A program made the position numbers and the translations under genes. Positions 34,066 through 47,000 of a DNA stretch of 64,000 nt are shown one piece after another. Below the pieces are notes generated by a model, which was not told the origin of the DNA, searched no databases, and worked only from the letters and a program-made list of their open reading frames with translations. Position 1 is the stretch's first letter, and each line of letters begins with the position of its first letter. Source of the stretch: Atherinomorus stipes (Eukaryota; Chordata; Actinopteri; Atheriniformes; Atherinidae). The stretch is from positions 1,471,001 through 1,535,000 of the forward strand of contig JALJCO010008621.1 in NCBI GenBank assembly GCA_023101725.1, read 5' to 3'.

Positions 34066-35234
34066 CTGAGCAGAAAAGAGGGGACAGAAGATGCGGATGT
34101 CACGCACTGGCATTAAATATTATCTCAAAGCAGCTCGAACAGAAATCTAAGAAGGTTTTACGTCTCGAAACTTCACTCAAAGCACTGTTGTAATTGATTT
34201 TAAGGGATTACACGCTCTTCTGTACACTGAAAAGTGAAAATACAAAAGAAGAAACCCAGCATATTAAACCAATTCTTTCAAACCTCTCAGCTAAATCATT
34301 GTTTTACATGCAGCATTTTCAGTAGCGGCTACCAACACGTCACAGCTCTGATTCATCTCCCTCTCTCCTCGACTCCCTAACATACCTCATCATTACCAGT
34401 CAACAAAAATACAGGGAGATCATAAAGAGACAGAGAGGAAAAGCAGATAGAGACATTGTGTGCGTGTGTGTGTTGCGTGTGTGTGTGTGCATTTAGCCAT
34501 CAGAGTCGCTGAAAGCGGAGAGAAGCTGTCAGCAGTAGACATGTCGCTGGAGGTTCCACTGTAGATCTACAAGACTGTCAGACCACACTGCTGACAACAG
34601 CTCCGCTCAACACTTGAACAGACGCACACAAACACACACTTATGCACGCACGCAAATACATCCATAAACACACTCTCATTGCCTCCTAATTGACATTTAA
34701 CTGATGACAGTTTGCTTTCTCTCACAAAGACTTAAAAGAAAATACACACCAGGCACATCACTGGCTTAGAGACTTTGAAAGAATAGCTTGTCTACATCTA
34801 AAATAAACACACAGACTTCTGAACACTCATGCACACTTGCCTTAAAGGGGTAGCGTACACGACAATGCATGTGTGTTCTGGACAGAGACCTTCTGACATC
34901 CTAATATATGCAATAACTACTGTTCCCACCACTGTGCCTGCGGTGATGGCTGAAATCCCACTTGAAGGGGATGGTGGATAAAAGTGAAGAACCAAATTAG
35001 GCTGTTCCACGCAGAACAGAAAAGAGAAAGAGAGCAAAGAAGAGACGAGAAGTAAAAACATTAAATGGGACAACCCCCCACCCCCACCCCAAAAAGGGCC
35101 AATTTCAACTACAGTCAGGTGGGGCCTAAGTGCTTTCTGTGGAGTCTACTGCAGGGAGAGTGAAGGTGACAGAGGGAGTAGTTTGCCTCCACGTCTGGAA
35201 TACCGATGGGTATACAGCCTTCTCGCATCCTGTT

Positions 35235-35237
<3 letters not shown>

Positions 35238-35296
<59 letters not shown>

Positions 35297-35297
35297 T
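35238..35297. repeat. (CT)n(CA)n compound microsatellite
   Basis: About 18 CT units run directly into about 10 CA units. Confidence 0.95.
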
Positions 35298-36918
35298 ACA
35301 CACATGCTGTCAGTCATTTCTCATGCTGACTATAGATAACTGATCGCAGATCAGCTGGATACACATTCTGTATGCACCGTTGCTTGAACGTGCATAGATC
35401 TGATCTGTTTAAAGATATGACTGAGATATTGAGGACAGGAGAAGGAGATGGGGTGTGACAGATAAGGGTGACATATATAATAAGCAGTCAGCCGTCGTCC
35501 AACTTCTAGACACGTCACATGATAGAAAAAGAGCAGATTAAGTTAGAGAAGAACAAATAGAAGAGACAGAGCGAGGGTAGAAAGAGAAAGAAAGGAAGAA
35601 AAAAGGCAGGGGAGTGAAGAAGCGGGGGTTGTGGAACAGTGGAGGAAGCACAGTAGATACACAAAAAACACACGCATGCATACACACACACACCCCATCC
35701 AACCTGCATACACGCGCTCACACACAAACACACAAAGTTAATTAAGGAGGGGGTGTAGGGGTTGGCGCAAGGGGCACGAGGTGCAGGAATTCATTAGAGC
35801 TCTGCCCCCTCCTTCAGTGGGCAGCCCAGCAGCCACAGGAGTCAATCAATAACATAGATCTGCTGTTGGCCAACAACAACAACACACACAACCACACACA
35901 CAGACACACACATATATGAAGCAAGAGGAGGCAGATAAATGGAAGCAGAAGAAGCAAAGGAGGGAGAGAAAAGAGCGCCATCTCTGACCCCCATCTCCTT
36001 CCACTCATCTGTTCATTGGATGAGTGAATGACCCCTGACCACGTTTCCCAGCATCTTCTGAAGATGTGCATCTACAGATGGAACATGTCCACCCTCCTCA
36101 CAGTCATACAGTAACAACACTTCAGTCACACAGAACACTGCTGATTAAATGATGGACTTAAGGAGGAGTAGTCGCATTACGATTTGCTTGCGAGCGGCAG
36201 TCAAACTTCTGTCTGGTGCAAAAACTAAAAAGTGCATTTTGCACGTTGGTGATTGACTGACTGTGCCCTGCTGACAAACTCTGTTGTGCAGCAAACAGTT
36301 CCAGTTTCCTGAGTAAATATCCGAGGCTAAGCGGGCGATATTAGAAATTAGTATTCAGCTGACCGCAAACAGGCTTTCGCGCCACATAATCGGAATAAAC
36401 TACATAATCCCCCTTCACTTATGTAAGCCTTATCGGGCGTGCGTAGATAGTGTTTTCCTTAAACCTCATCCTGTTCCGACAGATAAAATCATTTACCACA
36501 CCAGAAACAGTCTAGCATAATCCCAAGCATGCAGCTTATGGATTTCATCATACATGTGCCTGGTTTGGTTGAGGATTTGGAGACACACACATTGTGGTGT
36601 CTTTCAAAGGCAATAGGTTTATCCTGAGTTTTAGAGGCACTGTGGTTACATCATTCCTTTATGCACATATGCTCAGTGTTAACATGCCGGTTGTCATGAG
36701 ACAACCTATGAATTTCAATAGCAAAGAATATTCCTTTGAACTGCATGGTCAGATACAAAAAAACAATGGCTTTCTCCTCATCCTCTTTTTTTCTCCTTTA
36801 TTCTGCCTTTACAGTGAAGCGGTCTCAGTACAGTGAAGGGAAATTTCATTTTCCCCTTCATAAAAGAGTCCGAATAATTTAGATTTCTGCTTTCTGAAGA
36901 GATCCTCCGTTTAATTTG

Positions 36919-36932
36919 GTTGCCATGGTAGC
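36919..36932. promoter_or_regulatory. RFX X-box-like site
   Basis: GTTGCCATGGTAGC differs by one base from the palindromic X-box GTTGCCATGGTAAC. It lies in a non-repetitive part of the large zbtb46 intron. Function is inferred. Confidence 0.4.
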
Positions 36933-38217
36933 CAGGCACCCTTGGCTTCAACATTTATGCTAAATAAAACCCCATTTTAAAAGGAGAGACAAATATGTGG
37001 AAATGGTGGTTCTCTTTGTTCATGTGTGTTTATGCGTCTGTGCCCGATGCTGCAAGCTATGTAGGAGCCTGAGTGTGAAAAAGACGGAGAGACTTGGAAG
37101 AAAAGATGTGTGTTGAACTGTACTTCAAATTTCTTGTAAGGAATACCGCATTTATCTTCTAGTGAGAGAGTTATGACTAATGGATGGACGATACGGTTTT
37201 ATATGCTGTGGTTGGAGGCTGCGCTGTATATCTCAGTGCGCGTGAGCATGTGTGTTTCACAAGGGGAGTCGTGTTATTAGAGTGCGCTCTTTGACGCAGT
37301 AAAAAGGAGGCGAGAGAAGGCCTGTAAGGGGAGGAAAGGGTCGGCCGACCTAGTTTGACCTCTGACCCTCTGTTCTGTTTGCGTGATTGTGTATTGTTAG
37401 TTGTGATACTGTGTGTATATGTCTGTGTGTGAGGGAGCTTCCTTTTTTTTAACAAAGACAAACAGGTTTTAATAGATAAACTCAGAAAAAAAAAAAAAAA
37501 AACATATTTATACATATGTGCTACTTTCCAACACACAGATAGACAATCATGACCTGGCTGTTTATGGACTCAGCACTTTTAACACCTAGTTTCCCTCTCA
37601 CACACACACATATACACTCAAACAACTCACCACGCCTTCAAATCAACAGAGACAGTAGCCAAGCACAATGGAGAGAAAAAGTCCAGGGTGGTTAAGCAAT
37701 GAGTTACTGAGGCTTGTCGACCACAAGAGAGCTGTCAGAGAAGAAAGTAGGGCTTGTGTGCATGTTTGAGTATGGCAGAGTGCAAACAAAGGAGAAAGAC
37801 TCTCACACTGTGTATTTTTGTGTGTGCGTGTTTGTATTTGTGTGTGACGGTGAAAGACAGAAAGAAGCTCTGCCCTGAAGTCGGCCCGGTTAATGGCCTG
37901 GCCGGCCTGAGGTTGAAGAGAACAAGGGATTACAAGAGCCATGTAGTCACAGGACTCCTCCGCCTGCTGTGCTGCACATGCAACATTAGCGTCACGCTTC
38001 TCAATGAGAAAAGTCTTCTTCTTTCAGCGCAAACCGTTGCGTACAATAAAGGTGCGACTGGTGCGTGTTTGTCCTCCAGTGGACAAAGACGGGAGGGAAG
38101 GTGAAACTTGCTTCCTCAGCATGCCAGAGTTTGAGAGGGTAAAAAAGTAATTTCAGCCGAGAAGGGGGAGTGAGGCACTAAAACAGCTCAAGAATTCAGA
38201 GGCAATTTAAAAAGCAG

Positions 38218-38700
38218 TGTGGGAGAGGGGAATGAAAAAAATGCTGGGTTAAAAAGGAGGGAGGATGGAAAGTAAAAGAGGCTGTTATTCTCTCTCCCTC
38301 TGTTGTTTTTTAGGGACTAGCCGGGCCACAACCTCCTGGAGAGATAGGGATGGGTGGGTGGTGGTAGTGGTGATGATGGTGGGGTGTGTGTGGATAGAGA
38401 GGGCAAGCATAAATCAAGCAAAGCCTGAAGGCTTTAGTGGAGGGAGGGACAGAGGGAAGAGAGTGGTAAAGGACAGGGGAGAGGGAGATGATGGTGCTGG
38501 TAGTGATGGTGGTACTGCTGGGGGCTCAGAGGAGAAGCGAGAGTGTGGGTGGAGGGGAGGAGAGGAGAAATGGAGATTACAAGAGTGGTGGGGTGAGAGG
38601 TGGAAGGTGGGGTGATGGAGTGTGGGTGGGTGGGTGAGTGAAAGGGAGGCAAGGAGAGGTGAGGGGGAGGTTACAGAGGCTGTGGGAGGGACGGTTGGGT
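38218..38700. repeat. Purine-rich (GA/GGT) low-complexity block
   Basis: The + strand is dominated by G and A with GGTGG and GAGAGG repeats. The long frames on the - strand (Ser/Pro/His-rich) are products of this composition. Confidence 0.7.
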
Positions 38701-40299
38701 AGTCACGGTGGAGGCGAATGAGCGGGTATACGAGAGGACTTCTGTAAGCCATGATGCTAAATTTGAAAATGCTTCCATTTCCTTGCATTTAGGTCCATTT
38801 TCACATACTTCTGTCACAGATATGATTTAATCTCTTATAGTTTAGGGGGCTGCCAAACCACAAAGTTGGTGTTAGATTGGATCAGCTGGAGAACTGCTCT
38901 GCTGTGGCTGGTTGTTGTTAGCTGTTCCTAACAAGGACAGAAAGAGGCAGACTACAGTTGAAGATGCTCAAAAACACCCAATTAAAAAATGATTGAATTT
39001 TCCAACTTCTCATCAATCATGTTAGTCTTCTAGTCTGCAAGACATTATTGATTGAATGGGATTTCAAATTTAAGCTTAAACAAGTTAAAAATCCAGAATT
39101 TTGCCCGTTTTCATTAAAAAATCACTAACAATTGAGAAATCACCTTGTCCTCTGAGACAATATTTAGATTTTTTAAACTATATAAAGTGGGGACAGAGAC
39201 CTCATGAGACTACATGAGTTTTCAGTAAGCTGTATAAAATCATGATTCAGAGGTTTTTTTTTTTGGTTCCTTGTTTTTTTTTTTTTTTTAAGCCATTAAA
39301 AAAATATTGGAAGAAAAAAAACTGCAAATGCAAATTTAGCCTGTTTAGCTGCTGCACTACTCTTTTAAATTTCCAGAGGGTCATTAGATGCCTGATAAAA
39401 AAGAAGAAAAAAAAGACAAAACAAGCAGGAGCACAGCATCAGAGTGACTGTCATATCACACACACACCAGCCCACCACAAAGTGGCACAGCAAAATTCAT
39501 TGACTCATCTTTAGGCCCTCTGCAGGTGTCAAGCTAACTGTTAACATGCTAGCCACAACAGCTATTTCCAATTATACACAATCGTCTGAGCTTCTTGCAC
39601 TGAGCTGTTCATTCCTATCCTGAGACTCAAAGAAAACATAATCTTTTGTGGCCTGTTTTCTCTTTTTTCATGATTTGTTTTTCTTTTTGTACTGTAACAC
39701 CCCCTGCATCTGCTGTGTTACCAGAAAGTGCCCTCACCCATTCAGACCTGTGGCTTTGAGGGTTTTCAGGAAAAACTAGAAATGTCAACTATCACTTTTT
39801 TATATTTCAGTATCTGAAAAAGATAGCAAAATAGTCTTCGATCTGTTTTAATATTCAGCTTTATGTTGATCAATATTTTCTTGAAAATTGCGTCCCTACA
39901 TTATGAAAAAGTTGACATGATGTGTCTCTAAGAGCTTGAAAAGTGAATAAACCCATATGTTGCTCTTGGTCACAATACAGTAGTTTAAATTCTTAAAATC
40001 CTTCCATTTTCACCTAAAACGGTTTGCTATTGTTTTTAAAGAAAAAAAAATACTGGACAACTTTACTGGGCCCTTGCTGATGTGACAGGATAATTTTTGT
40101 TGCAGTATCATCTGCTACTAGAGTACAGTATAGCTTCAAAGACTAATTCTATTTGTGACTGGTGAGAAATATGTGTTTGCTGAATCTACAATCATGATTG
40201 TAGCCTTGAATGGTATATATCATTGAAATCTCAAGAATCTTAACTTTCTAATGGTGTATAACGGGTAACGGTTTATGGAAGGGAGAGTAAGGAAAATAC

Positions 40300-40540
40300 A
40301 TACTTATTTGTCATGTCCTGCCCATGGGACATCTGGTACCAACTGGATAAAGGGTTAAGGCGAGACACAATAGGCAAATAGGGTAAAAAAATATATAACT
40401 AACTGGTATCACCATGAAACTTTCCTGGTTTATTCCTCACATTTATCATTTTTTGTATTGCAAGTTTTCAGAAATTTTATGTTTAAATATGCAAATTAGG
40501 TGTTATGTAGCCAAAAATGCACTAATTTGCATACATTTCT
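40300..40540. repeat. Possible dispersed repeat
   Basis: The region includes ATATGCAAATTAGGTGTTAT and AATGCACTAATTTGCATA, motifs I associate with a fish interspersed repeat. Family and limits are unknown. Confidence 0.25.
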
Positions 40541-40859
40541 AGGATTTTTTTTTTTTTTAGGGGGAAAATCTAAACACAGGATTAAGCCAGGTTCAACGTT
40601 TCTTTTGAATTTTGTTTACATATTAAAGTCAAACGTTTTTGCAAAGGGGATTTTGGATATCTCTATAGATCATTACACATTTTAGAATATACTGTCAACA
40701 ATCAGAAAATAATCATTTTTTGACATATTTTTTGGATGAAATGTTCTAAAAAATCAGGCTGTGAATGAGATCAAAAATCCTTCTGTAAAAACTTTAAGAA
40801 TACAATCAAGAGCAAAAGTTGAAAGTTTGGTGTCTGTAAGTGCCCTTGAAGTTGAGATT

Positions 40860-40864
<5 letters not shown>

Positions 40865-40904
<40 letters not shown>
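40865..40904. repeat. (TA)n microsatellite
   Basis: About 20 uninterrupted TA units, followed by CACACC. Confidence 0.95.
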
Positions 40905-40909
<5 letters not shown>

Positions 40910-42083
40910 CAGGAATAAGAGAAAAAAATCATTTTGAGAACATGGCGTTTAGAGTTTTGGATTGTAAAATTCTCCACATTTTTGTTCTATAACACTATTT
41001 ACAGAAATTAGATCCAATCAGATTCATGAGCTGGAAATATCAAGTTTGGTTGAGATGACATCGTTCAGGAAAAAGAGATGTTTCCAATGATGCCAGACAT
41101 GACGGGGTTCAGACGAGCACCACCGTGCTGTGCTCCATTTAAAAACACCAACTTTAGCTGAATTTTGAGGGGATTTGGGTGCATCAGACAAAGTACCATG
41201 AAATAAACTCCTAAAATGTTTATTTTGGATGTTTGTTTGTTTTTTTTACACTAGTCTGAAAGAAAACATGTTGAAGGAGGGAAAAAACAAAAATCTCAAA
41301 ATTGACCAGGTGATAAAAAAACTGTGTTTTTACCTGTAGTACCTCCCCTTAAGGTGAGAAAACCACTGGATGTCATACTAGCATGCTCTAATTCCAATTC
41401 AGGAAATGAAACCTAACTTTGAGTAGGTTTGACGTTGTCATTATATTTGGATAAAAAGTGATGTTGACTAAGAATTTATCTCTCAAAAACTATTGAGGGA
41501 AGGAAAAATGCCCAACATAAACCTGGTTGCATATGTCTGCACACACATTCATGCTGGGTGGAACCTCTGTTGTAAATAAAGTCTTTGTGAAAGAAGTCGG
41601 ACTAGACAAAGCAAGAGAGGCTGTACGAACTGGAAAGAACATCAATACTGCTACTACTTACTGCATCTTAATAAAGAAGAAAAGCAAGTAAATGCTCATG
41701 GTGTAACTAAGCTTTAATGATCATCTTCTGGAACTTTAATTTTGAGTAGAGTTAAGGATTCTACATCATTTCATTCAATGAGGAGCGACTAAAAAACAGA
41801 AAACTGACTGAGCATACATCCCACCTGCTTTTCAGCCACTTGTTTTGCTTGGACATTTGGTTCTTAGGGCATCGATGCCAGTTCATAAATGTAAATGTAT
41901 TTGAACCACTGACTGTCTCAAAACTGTTAGCAAACCTTTTGTCTTTTGTGAAGCGGTTTTCATTTTGACAGGAGGTTGAAAAAGAGTGGATCTTACAGTA
42001 AATGACCCACAAGACTTATCTCTCCAGTTGTTTTTTTTTTTTTTTTTCGATTCATTTCAAGTTAGCATATTTCCCCTTTTAAA

Positions 42084-42298
42084 TACACTACTCACAAAAA
42101 GTTAAGGATATTTGGCTTTTTGCATGATGTCAGAATGAATCTAAAATTCACTACAACCTTTCCAGGTGAACTGAATTAAACTTTCTCAAAACTTTTCAAT
42201 GCACATGTACATTGTTTAATGGTTAAATATTTATTCTGCATCATTCTGTTCTCCAAAGAACAAAAGTTGAATATCCCTAACTTCTTGTGAGTAGTGTA
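42084..42298. mobile_element. Tc1/mariner-type MITE
   Basis: Terminal inverted repeats of about 28 bp start ACACTACTCACAAAAAGTTA at the left (42086) and, read in reverse complement, ACACTACTCACAAGAAGTTA at the right (42296). Each end is flanked by TA (42084-42085 and 42297-42298), the target duplication of the Tc1/mariner superfamily. Total length is about 215 bp with no coding capacity, so it needed a transposase from elsewhere. Confidence 0.9.
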
Positions 42299-42409
42299 TG
42301 GGTGACCAGTCATTTTATACAAGAAGGGCATAAAAACTGTACATGTATGTAAACACATGAGAGATTGGTCACAGCATTAAAGTGGGTAAAAGCAACTTCT
42401 GTACAGTTT

Positions 42410-42920
42410 TAAGCTACATTTACACGCCAATTATTCAAAAACTTTCTTCAGAATTTCAGATTCCTACAGATGTTTTAGCACCTTTTAACATCTGTGTACA
42501 CTTTCAAGTCCAAAAATGCATAACAGATTAATTTTGATAGGAAGAAAATGGTTGGCAACCTTAATAAGGAGAAACCATAAAGAAGAAACAGCAAAAGCGT
42601 GAACTGATAAGATTAGTCAGACTGGACCAACAATGAACTGCTACTTTTGAGATTCTGATGGTAGAAATAGAAAACACAAAACCATTTTAGATGGATACCA
42701 TGAGCCCTGAAACCATGACAAGAGAAAAGGAGCTTCTCACATCAAGAGGGTTATAATCAGAAGAGGTATCTAGGCCTCGTTGCAATGTTTTGGCTTACTG
42801 TCCTGACTGACACGCGATGCTGACATTTTCAAACAGAAATTGGGTCAGCAGCTTTTTGAAAATCTCCGTTTTAGTGATTTTAAAACACTGGAACAGCATG
42901 GACACAGGCTAAAATTTCGC
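42410..42920. mobile_element. Possible degenerate DNA transposon
   Basis: The left end GCTACATTTACACGCCAAT and the reverse complement of the right end (GCCTGTGTCCATGCTGTTCC) are weakly similar. The block TTTTTGAAAATCTCCGTTTT resembles the interior of the element at 10071-10740. Boundaries are uncertain. Confidence 0.25.
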
Positions 42921-43435
42921 AAAGTGTATGTATCTTAAAATGAACCCTTATTAGAGTGGACAAGAACCCTGAAGCTTCTGGAAAATAATGATGCAAGTCT
43001 GGTTAGAAACTGTGCTGCAGAAGACAAATTTTCTGAACCCTCCATGTTGTTTTGCTTAATTCAATTCAAACAGAAGATTTTAGAAGTGTTGCCACTTTTC
43101 CCCTTATAAGATACAGAGTTAAGATCCAGGTAAGAAAACTTTTTTGTTTCATTTGGTTAAGAGGTAGCCTTCAATGTAAAATTTATTCAGAAACACAGCA
43201 TTAATATAAGTTCAAATAAATCTAAGTATATTTTTTCGATGATTATAGAGTGAAAAAGGAGACAGAACTCTCTTCACAGATAAAAGCGACTACTTAGTTT
43301 TGTTGAAAACACAGAACAAGAGATTCATTTTTCTACATCTCAAGTGTTTCAGTCTTTGTTGAGAAATGACATGAAAACGTGCATTTATACACATTTTCAA
43401 AATTAACCGCCTTGCTGTGGATGCGGTATGAAGTG

Positions 43436-44010
43436 AGCAAGTGAATGAGTGAAGAAAGGGAGGGGGAAGAAGAGCGGGTGAGTGCGTGGGGGATGGAGGA
43501 TTGCAGGGCTCAAGGTAATCTGGGGAGTTAATGCAGCTTAGAGGGACTGAGAGGAGTGGGAGGGAGGCAGAGAGAGGCAGAGAGGGGGAGTGATGGCAGT
43601 TAGAGAGAAAGAATATAAAAATAATAGGGTCAGCAGGGAAAGAGAGGGAGAGAGGAATAAATGAAGATGTATCAGAAACAAAAGCCAAAGCAACTGGGGG
43701 GGGGGGGGGGGGCAGAGAAGGAGAGAGAGAGAGGGGAGTGTAAAAGCTGGAAAGAGAGGAGCGTGGAGGGGGAGAGAGGCGGTCGAGTGAGTGTGTGAGA
43801 TAAAGAGTGGGCTAATGAAAGGTAGGGTGAGGCTGAGCGAGTTGGCGGGTAGGAGGGAAGTCGAAAGAGAGAAAACGACAGAGAGCGGGGGAGAGGTCTG
43901 TATGGGGAAAGAATGCTGGGTGGGGAAGGAAGGCAGACACGCAGGGCTTTGTGCTGCAAGCAAAGAGAGACAGATTGAAAGATTGAGACAGAAAAAGAGA
44001 AGTTATGTCT
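43436..44010. repeat. Homopurine-biased low-complexity block with G17 tract
   Basis: About 570 bp in which the + strand is almost all G and A, with GAGAGAG and GGGAGG repeats and 17 consecutive G at 43696-43712. The long Ser/Leu/Pro-rich frames on the - strand are artefacts of it. Confidence 0.85.
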
Positions 44011-47000
44011 TGGCCTTATGCACAGGGGGGAGGACCCGGTGAATGAGCCCGAAAGCCACGTCCACCCTGATCCAGGGTCATTTTAGGGTGAGGTTGGACA
44101 TGAGAGAGACAGAGAGCAGGAATAATGGAAAGTAGAGGAGGAAAACGACAAAGGCTCTGGGTGGGGATGCTGCACCGAGCCTGTGGGTTAACGGCGTGTT
44201 CGTTAACACACTCACACTGACCATCTAAAAAGCTTAAGGCTAACTGCCTAGCTGGAACTACGTTTTTACTACTCTCTGGAAAGTAATTTAACAGTTTAAT
44301 GAGCAAACAAAGTTAGCAAATGTCAAAATATTTCCATCTGGATGAGATGTTCTGGATCAGATTATGGAACTATGAATCAAATAAACTATGATGTATTAAT
44401 GCAACATATTAGGTACATGTACACATTATGCCAACCAATAAAACACAGGAAGAAGAGTCTAAGGTATTATGTGACGGACCATACGTCACACTGCTTGGCT
44501 GAAAACAGCGTTGCATCTTTGGCCGTCTTTCCACACGGTAAACAACTGACTCTATAACTGTTATCCTGGAACCTGTTATCCTAGACAGCTGCATTTAGGT
44601 TTTGCTGGAGGCAGCCTCTTACTTTGCACAACTACTGTAGAGTATCTTGCACAAAAGCTACGCAAAGGCCTCCCGTTTACTGGGGTGCTCCTCGGGTCCA
44701 TTAATATAAATACTGGCCTCACAACACATGTGCAGGATGTATTTTTCTCTAGATATTGATCATCTCTAGAAATACAGAAAGTAGCAAACATCATGCAGAT
44801 ACTACAAAAAAGAGCAACTAAGGATTGATGGCAGAATCTATATAAAAGATGGAGGTTTCCACTGATTTGAAGACATAAAGACAATGGCACTACTCCTAAA
44901 AGTATAATGCCACCGACAGCTGTCGATTTGATCATGATTAAAACTCTGTCATCCTAAATGTACCTGCTACTGAGTGGGCATCTGTTGTAACTTTATTAAA
45001 ACCATGAAAGCTTCATCCCTGCTTGCACCATGGCAGTGTTGTCAGTAAATTTACCAAAAACCATTTTGTTTTCTTTTTCATAATTTCAGTTGGATAAGAC
45101 AGTGAAATCAGTTCACAGTACATTATAGTACATTGAAAGAAATTTTAATGGCAAGAAAAGTGTCTAAAACAAGATGTCAAACAGACTTTAAGTAGAGCTC
45201 AATACCCCCCAATCCACCCACCCAACCACCCACCTACCAATTGGGCTGCCTGACAAATGTACAAAAACCCAACAAACGAAGACTTTCACTGCAATCATAC
45301 GCTACAGCCACAACAGGAGAGCAGAAAGCAGGCGGCCAGTACAAAAGGTTCCTCCACAAACAGTCAGTGTCACTGTGCTCCGACCACGCAGGGACACAAA
45401 GTGGGAAGCAGCAGGTGTTACGTGTTCTCAGGAGAGCGTGAGCGTGCTGCCGGGGTGCCTGGTGGCCAGAAAGGCTATTGCCCCTCTTCCATCTCTTTGC
45501 TCATCTCTTCCATCTCTTAACATTAAGACTGTGGCTCTCTGTGCCTGTATCCTTGGCAACCTGCCTCCAACAATGGAGCGAGCTCTGGCCTCAGCATGGG
45601 AGGAGTATGGTGCCATGGAGAGGAAAAGCAAGGGCGAGAGAGATGGAAAACTGGCAGAGCTGAGTAGAAAGACAAAGTGAGGGGACAAGTCTCACTGTTT
45701 GTCGTGTACAGACGTGTAGGTCAGAACAGTAGAACAGGGGGTTAAACGGGAGGAGGAAGCATGAGATATGAGTCGTAAATGAACATGGCAAACCCGTGAC
45801 AGCAGCAAGCCTGGTATTCACGGAGCAGTGGAAATCTCTGCCAATCCTGAACTGATAAAAAATCAAATAGTTCTCAAGATCAAGTAGGAAAGTATGGAAT
45901 TTACCCCTTAGACAAGTTCACGTCAGTGAGATTATAAAGGGTCTAAAGCTAACAATAAATCAAACTCTGAATAAATACATCCATCACACATGGTTTGTCA
46001 AGAATCTGAGTTCTGCAGTCTACACAGAGCCGATTACAAGCTTTAATTGTGTTGTTTTTTTTGTATGTTCCAACTTGATTTAAACCTTTATAAATCCATG
46101 TAAGCGATTCTCATGTTTTATGATCTCATGACTCATTAAAACCTTCACAAACACACTGAAGAAGATTAAGAGATTTTGCACTGTTAAGTCAAAACTTGCC
46201 AAGGTTATTCCACAGGGGAAGATTTCATAGACCACAAGAAACCACTTCTCAAAACGGAGTTGTTCTGCCTATGATTTGAGTAAATAACAGAAGTAAGAAC
46301 AAGAGAAATCACAATGCAGGTATGAAAGGGGAAACCAGAGCAAGGCCAGCCTGCATATAGAGGACTGTGTTCATCTTTTCTTCCCCCACTGCATCCGAGC
46401 CAAGCCATTGAGATTAATTGCTTATGATCAAATCAGCAGAAGCTGTGCAAATTAAAGAGTGGGCCACCTCCCCACCTCCTTCTCCCTCACCTCCACACCA
46501 CCCCCCACCCTCCCCCGAGCTAGACTCAGTGGACAGTGTGTGTGATGAGCTGCAACGCTTATTCAAGGCTGCAAACTTGTCATTTCCTCTTTCCCCAGAG
46601 AGGAACACAGAGCACAGAGAGGGCTCGAAATGGAGCAAGGGGTCGGTCAAATAGCACAGGCGTATGCACACAGGACACACAGCATCACCAATGCATGCAT
46701 GCACGCCACACACACACACACACAGACGGTGCCCAAAGCACAAGTGCTGATATCTCACCCAGCTTCTCCAAACTGCTCCTCTCCCTGCTTCCCTCTCCCT
46801 CTCTGACTCTCTCATTAAGAAGCCATTAGAGAGAAGGGCAGTGAGAGACCACACGACCCCTTCCTGACCCCTGTAACACATCCCTGAGCAGGAGGGAGGA
46901 GGGATGGAAAGAGAGGGGAAAATATAACAGAGGCAGAGAAACAAGGGTGAAGGGGGGAAAGATTTAAAAAGAACATAAAGACACCACAGGGTTAAAGTGA

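Noticed and set aside
33654..34193. 179-codon + strand frame
   Set aside because: Antisense of the zbtb46 middle exon, whose - strand reading is clearly conserved.
43290..43963. Overlapping 95-141 codon frames rich in Ser, Leu and Pro
   Set aside because: They are translations of the pyrimidine strand of a homopurine block, open in several frames at once, which indicates composition rather than coding.
45241..45680. Overlapping + strand frames of 66-101 codons
   Set aside because: Three frames are open over the same stretch and none shows a motif or splice context.
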